Shown here: positions 36,871 to 46,204 of the stretch, piece by piece
Layout: each line of letters starts with the position of its first letter
Position numbering within the stretch: the stretch's first letter is position 1
Assembly: GCF_002914585.1 (NCBI RefSeq)
Contig: NZ_PDDM01000004.1
Location: forward strand, 1-64,000
Source of the DNA: Pseudanabaena sp. BC1403
Lineage (GTDB): Bacteria > Cyanobacteriota > Cyanobacteriia > Pseudanabaenales > Pseudanabaenaceae
Length of the DNA stretch: 64,000 bases
Direction of reading: 5' to 3'
Program-made: the position numbers and the translations under genes
Notes under the pieces: generated by a model
What the model was told of the DNA's origin: nothing
The model's input: only the letters and a program-made list of their open reading frames with translations
The model's database searches: none

Positions 36871-36975
36871 GCTAATCCTTACAGAAGTTATAGAAATCTC
36901 CCCTGAATCCTAGCATTTCAAAACCCAAAAAGCTTGAGGTAGAGCTTTGCACTGTCTCTAATCTAGTGCGAGGCA

Positions 36976-38073
36976 TTATTTCTGAGAAAGTCCAATCACA
37001 CCTTGGATATTTGCGCCTGTCCAAATAGTACTTTCGATAACTACATCAGTTAAATTAGCATTAGCGAGATTGGCATTCTCTAAATTAGTTCCAATTAAGA
37101 CCGCACCACTCAAATCTGCACCGCCAAAGTAAGCATTTTGAAGGTTTGCGATCGCAAAATTAGCTTGTTTGAGAATTGCCCTACTCAAATCAACTTCCTT
37201 CATATCGGCATGATGAAATTTAGTGTTAACACAGGTTGACTGCGACAAAACTGCTCCATACATGTAGGATTGTCTGAGATCGGCATCACTAAGATTAGCT
37301 TTAGTAAAGTTAGCAAGGCTCATAGAAGCATCGTTCAAGAATGTATTACATAGAGATGCCCCAACCAGTTGCGCTCCACTTAAGATCGCGCCACCTAAAT
37401 TCGCGTTGTTCAAAATGGCATTATTTAAAATTGCCTCACTAAAATTTGCCATCAGACATCCAGCCATACTGATATCAGCAAAATCGAGGGAAGCCCCGCA
37501 TAAATTTGCACGAGTTAATAAAGCGCCCCTTAATTTGGCTCGATTTAGTGTTGCTTTATTGAAGTTCACATTGCTTAAGTTCGCGCCACTAAAATCAGTG
37601 TTTTGGAGATTTGCGCCACTGAGATTTGCGCCACTGAGATTTGCACCTTTGAAACTTTCCCCACTTAGATTTACGCCGCGTAAGTCTGCGCCACTGAGAT
37701 TTGCTATACCAAGATTTATGCCTCTCAATTCTAGTGATCGCAAATCCGTGCTAGCCAGATTGACATCTTGAAGATTTGCCTGACTAAAATTTACCTGATG
37801 TAAAATTGCACCACTGAAATTGGCTCCCTGCAAATTGGAATTTACGAAGGCAGCTTCACTTAAATTTGCTCCTGATAGATTTGCTTGATTTAAATCTGTC
37901 TTACTTAAGTTGGCTTTAGTTAAGTTTACATGTGACAGATTTGCGCCGACTAGCTTCAACCCAGACAAGTCGGCTTTTTGCAGGTCGATTTCCTCAGGCT
38001 GAGTGTTTTCGCGCCAAGCATTCCAGCGCTCGGCACCGTCTTTAATATGTCGAACAATCTTTAGATCAGCCAA
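36976..38073 (-). CDS. Pentapeptide-repeat protein
   Basis: The 365-residue protein has a short N-terminal helical region (1-30, with WNAWRENTQPEEI) and then about 60 pentapeptide repeats of the A(D/N)LXX type up to residue 350, forming a long right-handed beta-helix. There is no signal peptide. The N-terminal motif is shared by many cyanobacterial pentapeptide proteins. Function unknown; scaffold or DNA-mimic roles are known for the family but nothing here selects one. The DNA is internally repetitive. Confidence 0.88.
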   Translation of the reverse strand: MADLKIVRHIKDGAERWNAWRENTQPEEIDLQKADLSGLKLVGANLSHVNLTKANLSKTDLNQANLSGANLSEAAFVNSNLQGANFSGAILHQVNFSQANLQDVNLASTDLRSLELRGINLGIANLSGADLRGVNLSGESFKGANLSGANLSGANLQNTDFSGANLSNVNFNKATLNRAKLRGALLTRANLCGASLDFADISMAGCLMANFSEAILNNAILNNANLGGAILSGAQLVGASLCNTFLNDASMSLANFTKANLSDADLRQSYMYGAVLSQSTCVNTKFHHADMKEVDLSRAILKQANFAIANLQNAYFGGADLSGAVLIGTNLENANLANANLTDVVIESTIWTGANIQGVIGLSQK

Positions 38074-38197
38074 GATGGTTTAATTACTCAAAATTTATGT
38101 TTAGAGATGATTCTAATTTAAGCTGTTTTCTAGAATAAATCTATACAAGCTAAATGGCTTACCCAACCACCTTAATTCACAGTGATAGGAAGCCCCA

Positions 38198-39136
38198 CTA
38201 TGAATTATCCCTTACTGTTTTGGCATTGCGTTTCCAGCGATCGCGTTTAATTCGCCTGAGAGCTGAGCCTGTAAAATTTTGATCCCATTCTTGATCAGTC
38301 ATATTTACCAAATCTTCTAACTGAGGATCAATATTATGGGGAAAAGGTTGAAAATCAGACTCTAAGGTTTCTTGAGCAAATCTCTGATTCCAAGGGCAAA
38401 CATCTTGGCAAATATCACAACCTGCTACCCAGTTTTGTAAATTAGCCGCGATCGCTTCAGGGAGCTGTTCGGCTTTATTTTCAATCGTGTGAAAAGCAAT
38501 ACAGCGATTAGCATCGACGACGAATGGCTGCGCGATCGCTCCCGTTGGACAAGCATCAAGGCAGCGCGTACAAGTACCGCAATGATCAGTGTGTGGAGTG
38601 TCAGGCTCTAGTTCTAAATTTGTTAGCACTTCTCCCAAAAATAGCCAAGAACCATATTCTCGCGTAATTACATTGCTATGTTTGCCAATCCAGCCGATCC
38701 CTGCTCTCTGGGCGAAGGCTTTTTCTGCGATCGGACCAGTATCCACATAATATCGAGTTTGAATATTTTCCCCTTGAGTGTTTAACCAAGTTGCCATAGC
38801 TTTGAGCTTCTTGGTCAAGACCTTGTGATAGTCACGTCCCCAACCATAGCGGGAAATCTTGCCCACATTGCGATCGCCTGAATGTTGATGCGGAGTGTAG
38901 TAGTTTAAAGCTACACAAATTACCGTCTTGACTCCTTCCATCACCTGTGTAATATCTTGCCGCTTGGGATTTGTCATCCACTCCATATCTGCTTGATATC
39001 CCAGTGCTAGCCATTCCTGTAGTCGTTCCGCCTCGATGCCAGACTCTGCTTTGGCAATCCCAACTTTACTAAAACCAAGGGCGATCGCTTTTTGTTGAAT
39101 TGCTAATTTAATTTCAGCTTGCGATAAATTTTCCAT
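38198..39136 (-). CDS. queG: Epoxyqueuosine reductase
   Basis: QueG performs the last step of queuosine synthesis in tRNA, reducing epoxyqueuosine with a cobalamin and two [4Fe-4S] clusters. The cluster motifs are complete: CGTCTRCLDACPTGA and CDICQDVCPWN. DTGPIAEKAFAQRAGIGWIGKH is the cobalamin/active-site region. A TTG ten codons further upstream extends the frame, but that stretch runs into a palindrome, so the ATG at 39136 (MENLSQAEIKLAIQ) is preferred, giving 312 residues. No other que gene is adjacent. Confidence 0.93.
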   Translation of the reverse strand: MENLSQAEIKLAIQQKAIALGFSKVGIAKAESGIEAERLQEWLALGYQADMEWMTNPKRQDITQVMEGVKTVICVALNYYTPHQHSGDRNVGKISRYGWGRDYHKVLTKKLKAMATWLNTQGENIQTRYYVDTGPIAEKAFAQRAGIGWIGKHSNVITREYGSWLFLGEVLTNLELEPDTPHTDHCGTCTRCLDACPTGAIAQPFVVDANRCIAFHTIENKAEQLPEAIAANLQNWVAGCDICQDVCPWNQRFAQETLESDFQPFPHNIDPQLEDLVNMTDQEWDQNFTGSALRRIKRDRWKRNAKTVRDNS

Positions 39137-39157
39137 AATTATAGTCGCCGTCAGTAT

Positions 39158-39212
39158 TAAACCCAAAAGATGAGAGGCGGCGCGAAGCGCCGCCTCTCAT
39201 CTTTTGGGTTTA
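39158..39212. repeat. 55-nt GCGC-core palindrome
   Basis: TAAACCCAAAAGATGAGAGG pairs exactly around CGGCGC-GAA-GCGCCG. It sits between queG and the J-domain gene, six bases before the latter's stop. It may terminate the J-domain gene. Confidence 0.85.
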
Positions 39213-39217
39213 GGGAA

Positions 39218-40369
39218 TTAACCACCACCTAACCAACCAAAAAATCCACCCTTTTTGTCATTCTTTGCTTTAGGATCTGTTTTTGATGCATTAGTGCCGC
39301 CAGAATTTGTACCACTGACTTGATCAATATACTGCTTGGCTATAGGTTCATCAGGGTTTAGTTTTAGCGCTTGCAGAAAACTTACTTTTGCCATGCCTGA
39401 TAACTTTTGATTCATATAGACAAACCCCAACAAAGCATGACATTTGCTATTGTTGCAATCAACTTGGATGGCACTTCGTAGCTCCTTTAAGGCTGAAGCC
39501 CATAATTTTTGATTGATGTAGTTTTCGGCTTGGCGGATATATTGAGTGATTGAACCATCAGCAGCATTGCTTTTATTGCTGGCTTGGCTGGAATTACTAG
39601 CTTGATTAGTACTTTTTGCTGAAGTGTTAGACGAAGTATTAGTTGTATTAATATTATTGCGCAAAGGCGTTTGAGACTCACTCCGCATTTGATAACTGCT
39701 ACCAGCACTAGAATAAGATGAATTTGATCTATTTGCCCCTGTGTTATTAACACTGGTATTGCCAGATGAACTTGGTCTAGTAACCGCTGTGTTGCCAGTT
39801 TGAATTCTTGTATCATCACCATCAGGTCTTGTAGAAGACATATAGCTAGAGGAGCTTGTAATTGGTGTACTTTGTACAGGTTTATAACCCTCTTGCAGCA
39901 GGATATGTACTAGATTTAGTTCACTCAATAAGCCAGTTTGCTCTAGGGCTTTACCTAGATCTTGATACTGGGCTTTAGCTATGTCATGAACAGTTTGTTC
40001 ATAATTAAAATCTTTCGAGGAAACTAAATATTGTTGGGCTATATTCGACTGCGGCAAAAATTTTTGGTTACGCTTCATTAGGCGCTTGCCTAGAAGTTTT
40101 AGAATTGCTGAATATTCTGTCCGCTCTCGTTCTTGGGACAGCACATTGTAAGCAGGATTAACTAACTTAGATAGATATTGAGTAGCGACTTCCTTTTCAG
40201 TACTTGATCGTCCATGAATATCAGGATGAAGACATTTGGCAATTAGAAGATATCGCCTACGCACAAGAGAAGATTCCGCTGTCAGTGGTAAGCCCAACAC
40301 AGCGTAGTAATCATTAAAGTCATATTGACCGATGCCACGATCTATACGAAATGTTCTTGGGTTTTCCAC
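39218..40369 (-). CDS. J-domain protein with C-terminal TPR
   Basis: The 383-residue protein begins with a J domain (about 18-90) with HPD at 48-50 (CLHPDIHG), so it should stimulate an Hsp70. A Ser/Thr/Asn-rich linker (about 160-275) of very low complexity follows, then a TPR-like pair (about 285-350, WASALKELRSAIQVD, AKVSFLQALKLNPDEP) and a Gly-rich tail FFGWLGGG. No membrane segment or zinc finger is visible, so it is not a classical DnaJ. Partner and client are unknown. Confidence 0.85.
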   Translation of the reverse strand: MENPRTFRIDRGIGQYDFNDYYAVLGLPLTAESSLVRRRYLLIAKCLHPDIHGRSSTEKEVATQYLSKLVNPAYNVLSQERERTEYSAILKLLGKRLMKRNQKFLPQSNIAQQYLVSSKDFNYEQTVHDIAKAQYQDLGKALEQTGLLSELNLVHILLQEGYKPVQSTPITSSSSYMSSTRPDGDDTRIQTGNTAVTRPSSSGNTSVNNTGANRSNSSYSSAGSSYQMRSESQTPLRNNINTTNTSSNTSAKSTNQASNSSQASNKSNAADGSITQYIRQAENYINQKLWASALKELRSAIQVDCNNSKCHALLGFVYMNQKLSGMAKVSFLQALKLNPDEPIAKQYIDQVSGTNSGGTNASKTDPKAKNDKKGGFFGWLGGG

Positions 40370-40563
40370 GATCTATCCTCTGTGTTGCTCTACCCAAACA
40401 AGGTCTTTTAGATTCAAAAAAATTCTAAACTAGATAAGTAATGATAGCTTACCCACCACTATTACAGGTGCGATCGCTATAATCATATTTTTTCTATAGA
40501 ATAATATCAATTTTCGATAGTGCGACTACATTGCGATGCCACTCATCTCTTGGATAAAAACAG

Positions 40564-41313
40564 TTATGAGCCTGCTAAAACTTGTTTTGCTGTTTGAATT
40601 TGCTCATTACTAAAACCTGCTTCGTTAAGAAAATTTAAAAATTCAGGATTACGATACCGAGGATCAACTCCGATCGCTTCACGGAAAGTTTTTTTGGCGC
40701 TAGTCTGATCGCCTGAGGTCCATTGCGCGATCGCACTAGCAACAAATGGATGAGGATTACTAGGTTCAAGTTCGATCGCTTTCTGAGCATAGGCGATCGC
40801 TAGATCATATTGTTTTAAGCGTTGATAAGCAAGACTGAGATTGTAATGGGCGATTTCGTTATCTGTCTTAAGAATTGCTGCCCAGCTATGTAGAACTATA
40901 GATTGCGGTAAATCGCCACGCACTAGGTAAACAATGCCGATCGCATTAAATGCTTGCAGTGATGTTGGTGATAAATAAATTGCTTCCCAGAGAGATTCGG
41001 CCGCCGCATCATATTTTTTAGAAAGATGCTGTGTCCAGCCGAGGATGATTCGCCCATCTAGGTTACTGGGATCGAGGGCAACTGATTTTTGTAAAGCGGC
41101 GATCGCGTCATCAAAACGTTCTTGTTGACGATAGGCAAGTCCCATTTGGCGATATTCATCGGCGGCACGCTTATCGGCTTTGGATGATTTAGGCTGCACT
41201 ATATTTGGGTTGGTTGTGTTGGTATTAACCGCGATCACAGGTAATACTGACATGATGCTTGTGAGTATTACGTACAAATTCAAACAACCTAATATTTTTA
41301 GCGATCGTTTCAA
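40564..41313 (-). CDS. Exported TPR-repeat protein
   Basis: The protein has an N-terminal signal segment (LKILGCLNLYVILTSIMSV) and about five tetratricopeptide repeats (AYRQQERFDDAIAALQKSVA, IAYAQKAIELEPSNP, KTFREAIGVDPR). The available frame has no ATG before the mature part. The TTG at 41313 is preceded by AGGA eight bases upstream and gives a normal signal peptide (KRS-hydrophobic), so I chose it over a TTG 12 codons further upstream. Probably periplasmic. The function is protein-protein scaffolding at most. Confidence 0.78.
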   Translation of the reverse strand: MKRSLKILGCLNLYVILTSIMSVLPVIAVNTNTTNPNIVQPKSSKADKRAADEYRQMGLAYRQQERFDDAIAALQKSVALDPSNLDGRIILGWTQHLSKKYDAAAESLWEAIYLSPTSLQAFNAIGIVYLVRGDLPQSIVLHSWAAILKTDNEIAHYNLSLAYQRLKQYDLAIAYAQKAIELEPSNPHPFVASAIAQWTSGDQTSAKKTFREAIGVDPRYRNPEFLNFLNEAGFSNEQIQTAKQVLAGS

Positions 41314-41392
41314 GACAAATTTCCTGCTGGTTATACAAACAAGTGGCAATTCTAATTATTAAACCGATTTTGTCTTTTACAAACAATGCTCG

Positions 41393-41443
41393 AAACCAAA
41401 AAGAGGATGTCGGCGCAAAGCGCCGACATCCTCTTTTTGGTTT
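41393..41443. repeat. 51-nt GCGC-core palindrome (first of three in tandem)
   Basis: AAACCAAAAAGAGGATGT pairs exactly around CGGCGC-AAA-GCGCCG. Confidence 0.85.
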
Positions 41444-41446
41444 GTA

Positions 41447-41485
41447 ACAAGGGAGAGACGGCGCTTCGCACCGTCTCTCCCTTGT
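41447..41485. repeat. Palindrome (second of three in tandem)
   Basis: ACAAGGGAGAGACGGCGC pairs with GCACCGTCTCTCCCTTGT around TTC, with one mismatch. Confidence 0.85.
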
Positions 41486-41537
41486 AAATAAATTATGTAA
41501 AAGGCTCACTCTGCGAGCCTTTTACATAATTTATTTA
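41485..41537 (-). terminator. Palindrome overlapping the end of the next gene (third of three)
   Basis: TAAATAAATTATGTAAAAGG and CTC pair with the complementary right arm around a short loop. It covers the stop codon and last codon of the minus-strand gene at 41531-42574, and should act as its terminator. Confidence 0.8.
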
Positions 41538-42574
41538 CTTGCAGTCAGTTGTCGATATGCCCTAGACACTAGTTGATCGTTGACAAAAGTAGCATTCATA
41601 CTTAAGTCAGAACTTGTCCAACTAACTACTACCGCCCCTTTTCCAAACTTGCGATCAATTCCCAACGGCTTTCCTTCAGTTCCTAATATACTTGCCACTT
41701 GGTCGTAACGCATTCCCCGATTCAGGCAGACATAGTTTTTGAGATTTACAGCAGGATTACCACAACGGTACTGGGCGGTAGTCATATTGCTGTCATGATG
41801 TTGCTTTGGCAAAAGTGCCAAGTTAAGCGATGGACCAGAGAGAGCTTCGATCAACCACAAGGCGGCTATGACCATCACCCCGACAATTAGGACATCTTCA
41901 ATTACTGATCGCACCAAATTGCGTTGATGGCGACGTTTGATTTGCTGGGTTTTTTCCTTTGTCCAAGTTTCCCAGGGGAAAGTATCAACCCATTGGATCG
42001 TGTCATTAAATTTTGCGATCGCATTAATTCGCACGGCATCTAAAGCGCCTCTAGGATCGCGAATCGTGATGCGACTAGCGGTGCGAGCGGCTTGGATAGT
42101 CTTGGGATCGACTAACCAGCCACGAAAACGGCGAACTAGATTGCTAACTTTCGATTTCCCTTTAGAAATAGAACTGTCGTTAGCATTACGCACTAGCGAT
42201 CGTCTAGCAGTATTACGCACAAGAGCATTTTGTGGTAAAGGGGCTGGTGCATCGATTAGTCGAATGTCACGACCCTGTGCTAAGAATGGTGTTGCTTCCC
42301 CAATCACATAAAATTCCCATTCAATGCGCCTTACCCCAATTAGCTGTATACGATTGAAATATCGATCAATATTTTGCGTAAATTCGTTGAGGCGATCGCG
42401 ATCGGCATCAGAAGCAATCAACGTAAAAGCAATGGATAGAACTTGCTGCTCAAACTTGAATTCAGTTTGCTCAGCAGCTACTAGATCCATATAATCGGAA
42501 GCAAGACTAGTCAGAACATGCTGCAATTTCTGCCAAGCTTGTCTATCTTCAAGATTTAATCGCACTGCTTTCAT
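41531..42574 (-). CDS. Unknown membrane protein with a BamE/SmpA-like C-terminal domain
   Basis: I do not recognise the whole 347-residue protein. It has a soluble N-terminal part (1-205), one membrane helix (about 224-244, VIEDVLIVGVMVIAALWLIE) and a C-terminal domain with the pattern of BamE/SmpA-fold modules: YVCLNRGMRYDQVASILG, VVVSWTSS and ATFVNDQLVSRAYRQL. The topology would put this domain in the periplasm or lumen. The N-terminal part has several Arg-rich segments. An outer-envelope or thylakoid assembly role is speculative. Confidence 0.7.
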   Translation of the reverse strand: MKAVRLNLEDRQAWQKLQHVLTSLASDYMDLVAAEQTEFKFEQQVLSIAFTLIASDADRDRLNEFTQNIDRYFNRIQLIGVRRIEWEFYVIGEATPFLAQGRDIRLIDAPAPLPQNALVRNTARRSLVRNANDSSISKGKSKVSNLVRRFRGWLVDPKTIQAARTASRITIRDPRGALDAVRINAIAKFNDTIQWVDTFPWETWTKEKTQQIKRRHQRNLVRSVIEDVLIVGVMVIAALWLIEALSGPSLNLALLPKQHHDSNMTTAQYRCGNPAVNLKNYVCLNRGMRYDQVASILGTEGKPLGIDRKFGKGAVVVSWTSSDLSMNATFVNDQLVSRAYRQLTASK

Positions 42575-42853
42575 GATTTATCCTCATCTTGACCCTAACT
42601 AGGTCTCATCATCAGTTTTGCAACTTTTTGAGTATGTGGTTGCTTTGTTGTGTAACAAGCGTGATGTTACCCAAACCCATAGAGTTTTTTAACATGCTTA
42701 AAAAATATGGCGACATATTGGCTGTTCAAAATGCAAGAAGCTGATGAGGATCGGTAAGAGTCGGGAGCATATCACTTTTCTTGTTTTAAGGTTTCTTTTG
42801 CTTAGTTACTTATTTATATTTTTTAATATCTAGACAGGGTAGTGCTAAAGAGA

Positions 42854-42888
42854 TAGGTATAGGCGGCGCAAAGCGCCGCCTATACCTA
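42854..42888. repeat. GCGC-core palindrome
   Basis: TAGGTATAGGCGGCGC pairs exactly around AAA. Confidence 0.85.
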
Positions 42889-42916
42889 CCATATAAATAC
42901 TTTCCTTTTTAGGACA

Positions 42917-42955
42917 ATCCACGAAAGTGTTGTCGCACTTTTGTGAATCGGTATT
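42917..42955 (-). mobile_element. MITE-A fragment
   Basis: Only the terminal hairpin (CCACGAAAGTGT-TGTCGC-ACTTTTGTGAA) and the end CGGTATT remain. The other two hairpins are missing. Confidence 0.65.
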
Positions 42956-43287
42956 ACGTAGAATTAGGAAAACTGTGAGGACAGGATCATGTATACTTCG
43001 CAGATGGCGATGATGCTCAAGGTATTTTAGAAGCGATCGCTCACTATCAATGTTGATAATATAAGGCGCAAAGCCACAAAGCACAGACCACACAAACCAC
43101 TAAATATTATCATTCCTATCAAGTTTTAATACATTCCTATACAAGTCAAGTAATCCAGCGATTTCGGTATACATGATTTCAATCATCTCTTAGTTATAGT
43201 CTCATTAGTTAAGATAACAACCTTTAGATAAATTAGATAAAGAAGTTATCATCGCCTGCGATAAATTTTATAGACAGGAGATTCATA

Positions 43288-44364
43288 ATGAGAATTGCCC
43301 AAGTTTCACCACTATGGGAACAAGTTCCTCCCCCCGCCTATGGAGGCACTGAACTAGTAGTAAGTTTACTTACTGAAGAATTAGTCAAACGTGGTCATGA
43401 TGTCACTCTATTTGCTTCAGGAGATTCTACAACTTCAGCCAAATTAGAATCTGTTCATCCTAGAGCTTTACGATTGGATACTAGTGTTAAAGATCCTAAT
43501 ATCTATGACATGTTGAATATGACACGAGTCTATGAGAATGCAGATCAATTTGACATTATTCATTCTCATGTTGGTTGCGTCGCACTGCCCTACGTTAACC
43601 TAGTAAAAACACCTACAGTTCATACTTTGCATGGTATTTTCACGCCCGACAACGAGAAATTATTTACCCATGTACGTAAACAACCTTTTATCAGTATTTC
43701 TAATTCCCAAAGGGATACAAATTTAGGCTTAAACTATGTATCCACAGTTTATAACGGCATCGCTCCTAATACTTATAGCTTTTATAACCAGCCAGAACAT
43801 CCACCGTATCTGGCTTTTTTGGGTCGGATGTCACCTGAGAAAGGAGCGCATTTAGCGATCGCTATTGCTAAACAGTCAGGGTGGCATCTCAAAATGGCGG
43901 GTAAAGTTGATTCCGTAGATTTAGATTATTTCGAGACTCAGATTCGCCCTCATATTGATGGTCAGCAAATTGAATTTCTCGGTGAAGCTAATCACCAACA
44001 AAAAAATATTCTCATGGGTGGAGCCGTTGCTACTCTTTTCCCGATTACATGGAAAGAACCTTTTGGACTGGTAATGATTGAATCAATGGTCACAGGAACG
44101 CCTGTAATTGCTATGAGTTTAGGCTCGGCTCCTGAAGTGATTTCTCATGGAGTAAGTGGATTTCTCTGTCAGACTGTCACTGAATGTGTAGATGCGATCG
44201 CTCTTGCTGCCCAGTTAGATCGGCTGGCTTGTCGCGAGCATGTCCTCATAAATTTCACTGCGAAACGAATGGCAGATGGCTATGAGGCGGTATATCAAAA
44301 GATTTTAGCCGAGAAATATTCTCGAAATGGGCAAAAGCGCGATTTGGTAATGCTAACCCACTAG
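43288..44364 (+). CDS. Glycosyltransferase family 4 (GT-B fold)
   Basis: The 358-residue protein has the two Rossmann halves of GT-B enzymes: N-terminal PPPAYGGTELVVSLLTEELV with GHDVTLFASGDS, and the C-terminal nucleotide-sugar site LAFLGRMSPEKGAHLAI and EPFGLVMIESMVTGTPVIA. CAGGAG lies eight bases before the ATG. It probably adds a sugar to a lipid, glycan or small molecule; donor and acceptor are unknown. A second GT4 gene follows after 55 bases, so the pair is likely one operon. Confidence 0.88.
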   Translation: MRIAQVSPLWEQVPPPAYGGTELVVSLLTEELVKRGHDVTLFASGDSTTSAKLESVHPRALRLDTSVKDPNIYDMLNMTRVYENADQFDIIHSHVGCVALPYVNLVKTPTVHTLHGIFTPDNEKLFTHVRKQPFISISNSQRDTNLGLNYVSTVYNGIAPNTYSFYNQPEHPPYLAFLGRMSPEKGAHLAIAIAKQSGWHLKMAGKVDSVDLDYFETQIRPHIDGQQIEFLGEANHQQKNILMGGAVATLFPITWKEPFGLVMIESMVTGTPVIAMSLGSAPEVISHGVSGFLCQTVTECVDAIALAAQLDRLACREHVLINFTAKRMADGYEAVYQKILAEKYSRNGQKRDLVMLTH

Positions 44365-44397
44365 AGAGTTAATGGAGCAAAGCGCCATTAACTCTCT
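44363..44397. repeat. Palindrome between the two glycosyltransferase genes
   Basis: AGAGAGTTAATGG pairs with CCATTAACTCTCT around AGCAAAGCG. The left arm contains the end of the first gene's stop codon and an ATG that gives a false start for the second gene. Confidence 0.85.
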
Positions 44398-44419
44398 CAT
44401 ACACAATGAGAAAAATATT

Positions 44420-45715
44420 ATGATTAGTTTGAATAGACAGGCGATCGCTCTTATTTCTGATCATGCTGATCCTGCGGCGGAGATTGGATTAGAGGAGGCT
44501 GGCGGACAGAATGTATATGTGCGCCATGTGGGTGAAACCCTTGCGGCTCTTGGTTGGCAAGTGGATATGTTTACGCGCAAAAGCCATGCTGATGATGATG
44601 TGATTGTGCAGCATTCACCCCATTGTCGAACGATTCGCCTCAAAGCAGGTGAAGAAGCTTATATTCCTAGAGATCGCTTGTTTGATCATATGCCAGAGTT
44701 TGTGGACTCATTTCAATCATTCCAAAGGAGTCAGGGTATGAATTATCCCTTAATTCATACTAATTACTGGCTATCAGCTTGGGCAGGAATGGAGTTGCAA
44801 AAAACCAGCGGTATCCAATTGGTGCATACTTACCATTCATTGGGAGCCGTAAAATATCAATCTCAAGTGGAGATTCCTCAAGTTGCGAACATTCGCTTGA
44901 GGATTGAGCGAGAGATTTTAGAACGGGCTAATTGTGTCGTAGCAACTAGTCCTCAAGAGCAAGAGACTTTGCGATCGCTTGTTTCGACTCGTGGGCAGAT
45001 CGAAGTTATTCCCTGTGGAACTGATACTGCTAACTTTCGACTAACATCGAAGACTCATGCTCGCGCTAAATTGAAACTAGATAACTGCGAAAAAATCATA
45101 CTCTATGTTGGGAGATTTGATGAAAGGAAGGGAATTGAAACTTTAGTAAGAGCTTTTGCACTCCTTAAAAGCCATGATCTCAAAAATCTCAAGTTGATTA
45201 TTGTCGGAGGCAGTTCGGTAAATATGCCTGACGGGGCAGAAAGAATAAGGATTGAAAATATTGTAGATGAACTAGGACTTAAGGATTCTACATTTTTTGC
45301 AGGTAGGATTGGGCATGATATTTTACCGCTTTACTATACTGCGGCTGATGTTTGCGTGATCCCTAGCCATTATGAGCCTTTTGGTTTAGTTGCGATCGAG
45401 GCTATGGCATGTGGTGTGCCTGTAGTTGCTTCTAATGTTGGTGGCTTGAGGTTTACGATCATTCCTGAAGAAACAGGGTTATTAGTAGAACCGAAAAATA
45501 TTGAAGCTTTTGCTAATGGTATTCATCGAATTCTGTTTGATGAATTATGGGTCAGAAAAATGCGGAAACAGGCTTCAGCCAATGTAAATCAGCGATTTAG
45601 TTGGATGGGAGTAACGATCCAATTGAGCGAACTCTATCGCCATGTTTTAGCGCGATCGATTATGCATGAGCAGGCTTGGAGTTATAAGATGCCAAGTATA
45701 AATAGATCGGCGTAG
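44420..45715 (+). CDS. Glycosyltransferase family 4 (sucrose-phosphate-synthase-like)
   Basis: The 431-residue GT-B enzyme has the N-terminal motif EEAGGQNVYVRHVGETLAAL used for sugar-acceptor binding in sucrose-phosphate-synthase-like GT4 enzymes, HTNYWLSAWAGMEL, the donor site LYVGRFDERKGIETLVRAFA and EPFGLVAIEAMACGVPVVAS. An ATG 16 codons upstream lies in the palindrome arm, so the ATG at 44420 is used. Probably works with the preceding GT4 in making a glycan or compatible solute. The product is unknown. Confidence 0.88.
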   Translation: MISLNRQAIALISDHADPAAEIGLEEAGGQNVYVRHVGETLAALGWQVDMFTRKSHADDDVIVQHSPHCRTIRLKAGEEAYIPRDRLFDHMPEFVDSFQSFQRSQGMNYPLIHTNYWLSAWAGMELQKTSGIQLVHTYHSLGAVKYQSQVEIPQVANIRLRIEREILERANCVVATSPQEQETLRSLVSTRGQIEVIPCGTDTANFRLTSKTHARAKLKLDNCEKIILYVGRFDERKGIETLVRAFALLKSHDLKNLKLIIVGGSSVNMPDGAERIRIENIVDELGLKDSTFFAGRIGHDILPLYYTAADVCVIPSHYEPFGLVAIEAMACGVPVVASNVGGLRFTIIPEETGLLVEPKNIEAFANGIHRILFDELWVRKMRKQASANVNQRFSWMGVTIQLSELYRHVLARSIMHEQAWSYKMPSINRSA

Positions 45716-45717
45716 AT

Positions 45718-45766
45718 CAATTCATTCAAGAAATTAAGCAATCGCCTGTCATAGTGAAAATTTTAC
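45718..45766 (+). repeat. Leader repeat copy 1
   Basis: CAATTCATTC, a variable segment, then ATCGCCTGTCATAGT and AAAATTTTAC. A near copy is at 49000-49048. Both lie 9-42 bases upstream of small membrane-protein genes on the same strand. Confidence 0.7.
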
Positions 45767-45807
45767 GTCTCTAGAGAGTGAATTATTGATAACTATAGAC
45801 AATCCAA

Positions 45808-46146
45808 ATGGATAGTAATACCAAATTAATACTCATTAAAGTCATTCACACTCTGATTTGGATATTCTTCAACTTTGTGATTTTCTATATGCTTTATGCG
45901 GCGATCGCTAACAAAATCGATGTCTGGCTATGGATTGGCTATGGCTTGATAATGCTAGAAGGAATAGCCTTGCCAACTTTTAAACTCCAATGCCCATTGA
46001 CTTTGATGGCTCGAAAATACTCAAATTCCACAGAAGATAATTTCGCAATTTATCTTCCTAATTGGTTATCCAAGTACACGATGTTAATTTACACATCGAT
46101 TTTAACAATTATCTTTATCATTACCATCTACCAAATTATGAATTGA
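45808..46146 (+). CDS. Small membrane protein of unknown function
   Basis: The 112-residue protein has three hydrophobic segments (about 12-34, 39-58, 87-110) and a conserved-looking loop QCPLTLMARKYSNSTEDNF. The CPLT motif resembles that of DUF2784-type membrane proteins, but I cannot assign it. The gene has a plain ATG start. It is preceded by a 49-base repeat also found before the DUF6544 gene, suggesting a shared origin or control. Confidence 0.6.
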   Translation: MDSNTKLILIKVIHTLIWIFFNFVIFYMLYAAIANKIDVWLWIGYGLIMLEGIALPTFKLQCPLTLMARKYSNSTEDNFAIYLPNWLSKYTMLIYTSILTIIFIITIYQIMN

Positions 46147-46204
46147 GAAACATGATAGCTATAGAAAAATATCAATTCATTATGATTGCCAAGCGAGTAA
46201 TTTA

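Larger units (their letters stand above)
42575..43287. other. 713-base spacer with repeats and possible gene debris
   Basis: Contains a palindrome (42854-42888) and a half MITE-A (42917-42955). Just after it, a start-less frame near 42985-43060 ends in an in-frame stop and translates as YFADGDDAQGILEAIAHYQC, which looks like the tail of a lost gene. The rest is AT-rich and holds the promoter of the glycosyltransferase gene. No intact gene. Confidence 0.55.

Noticed and set aside
36976-38073. Tandem repeats that might be a CRISPR-like array
   Set aside because: The periodic DNA is the coding sequence of pentapeptide repeats in a continuous frame, with degenerate 15-base periodicity and no spacers.
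42845-43093. 82-codon minus-strand ORF
   Set aside because: It spans a palindrome and a MITE fragment and has no ribosome-binding site or family likeness.
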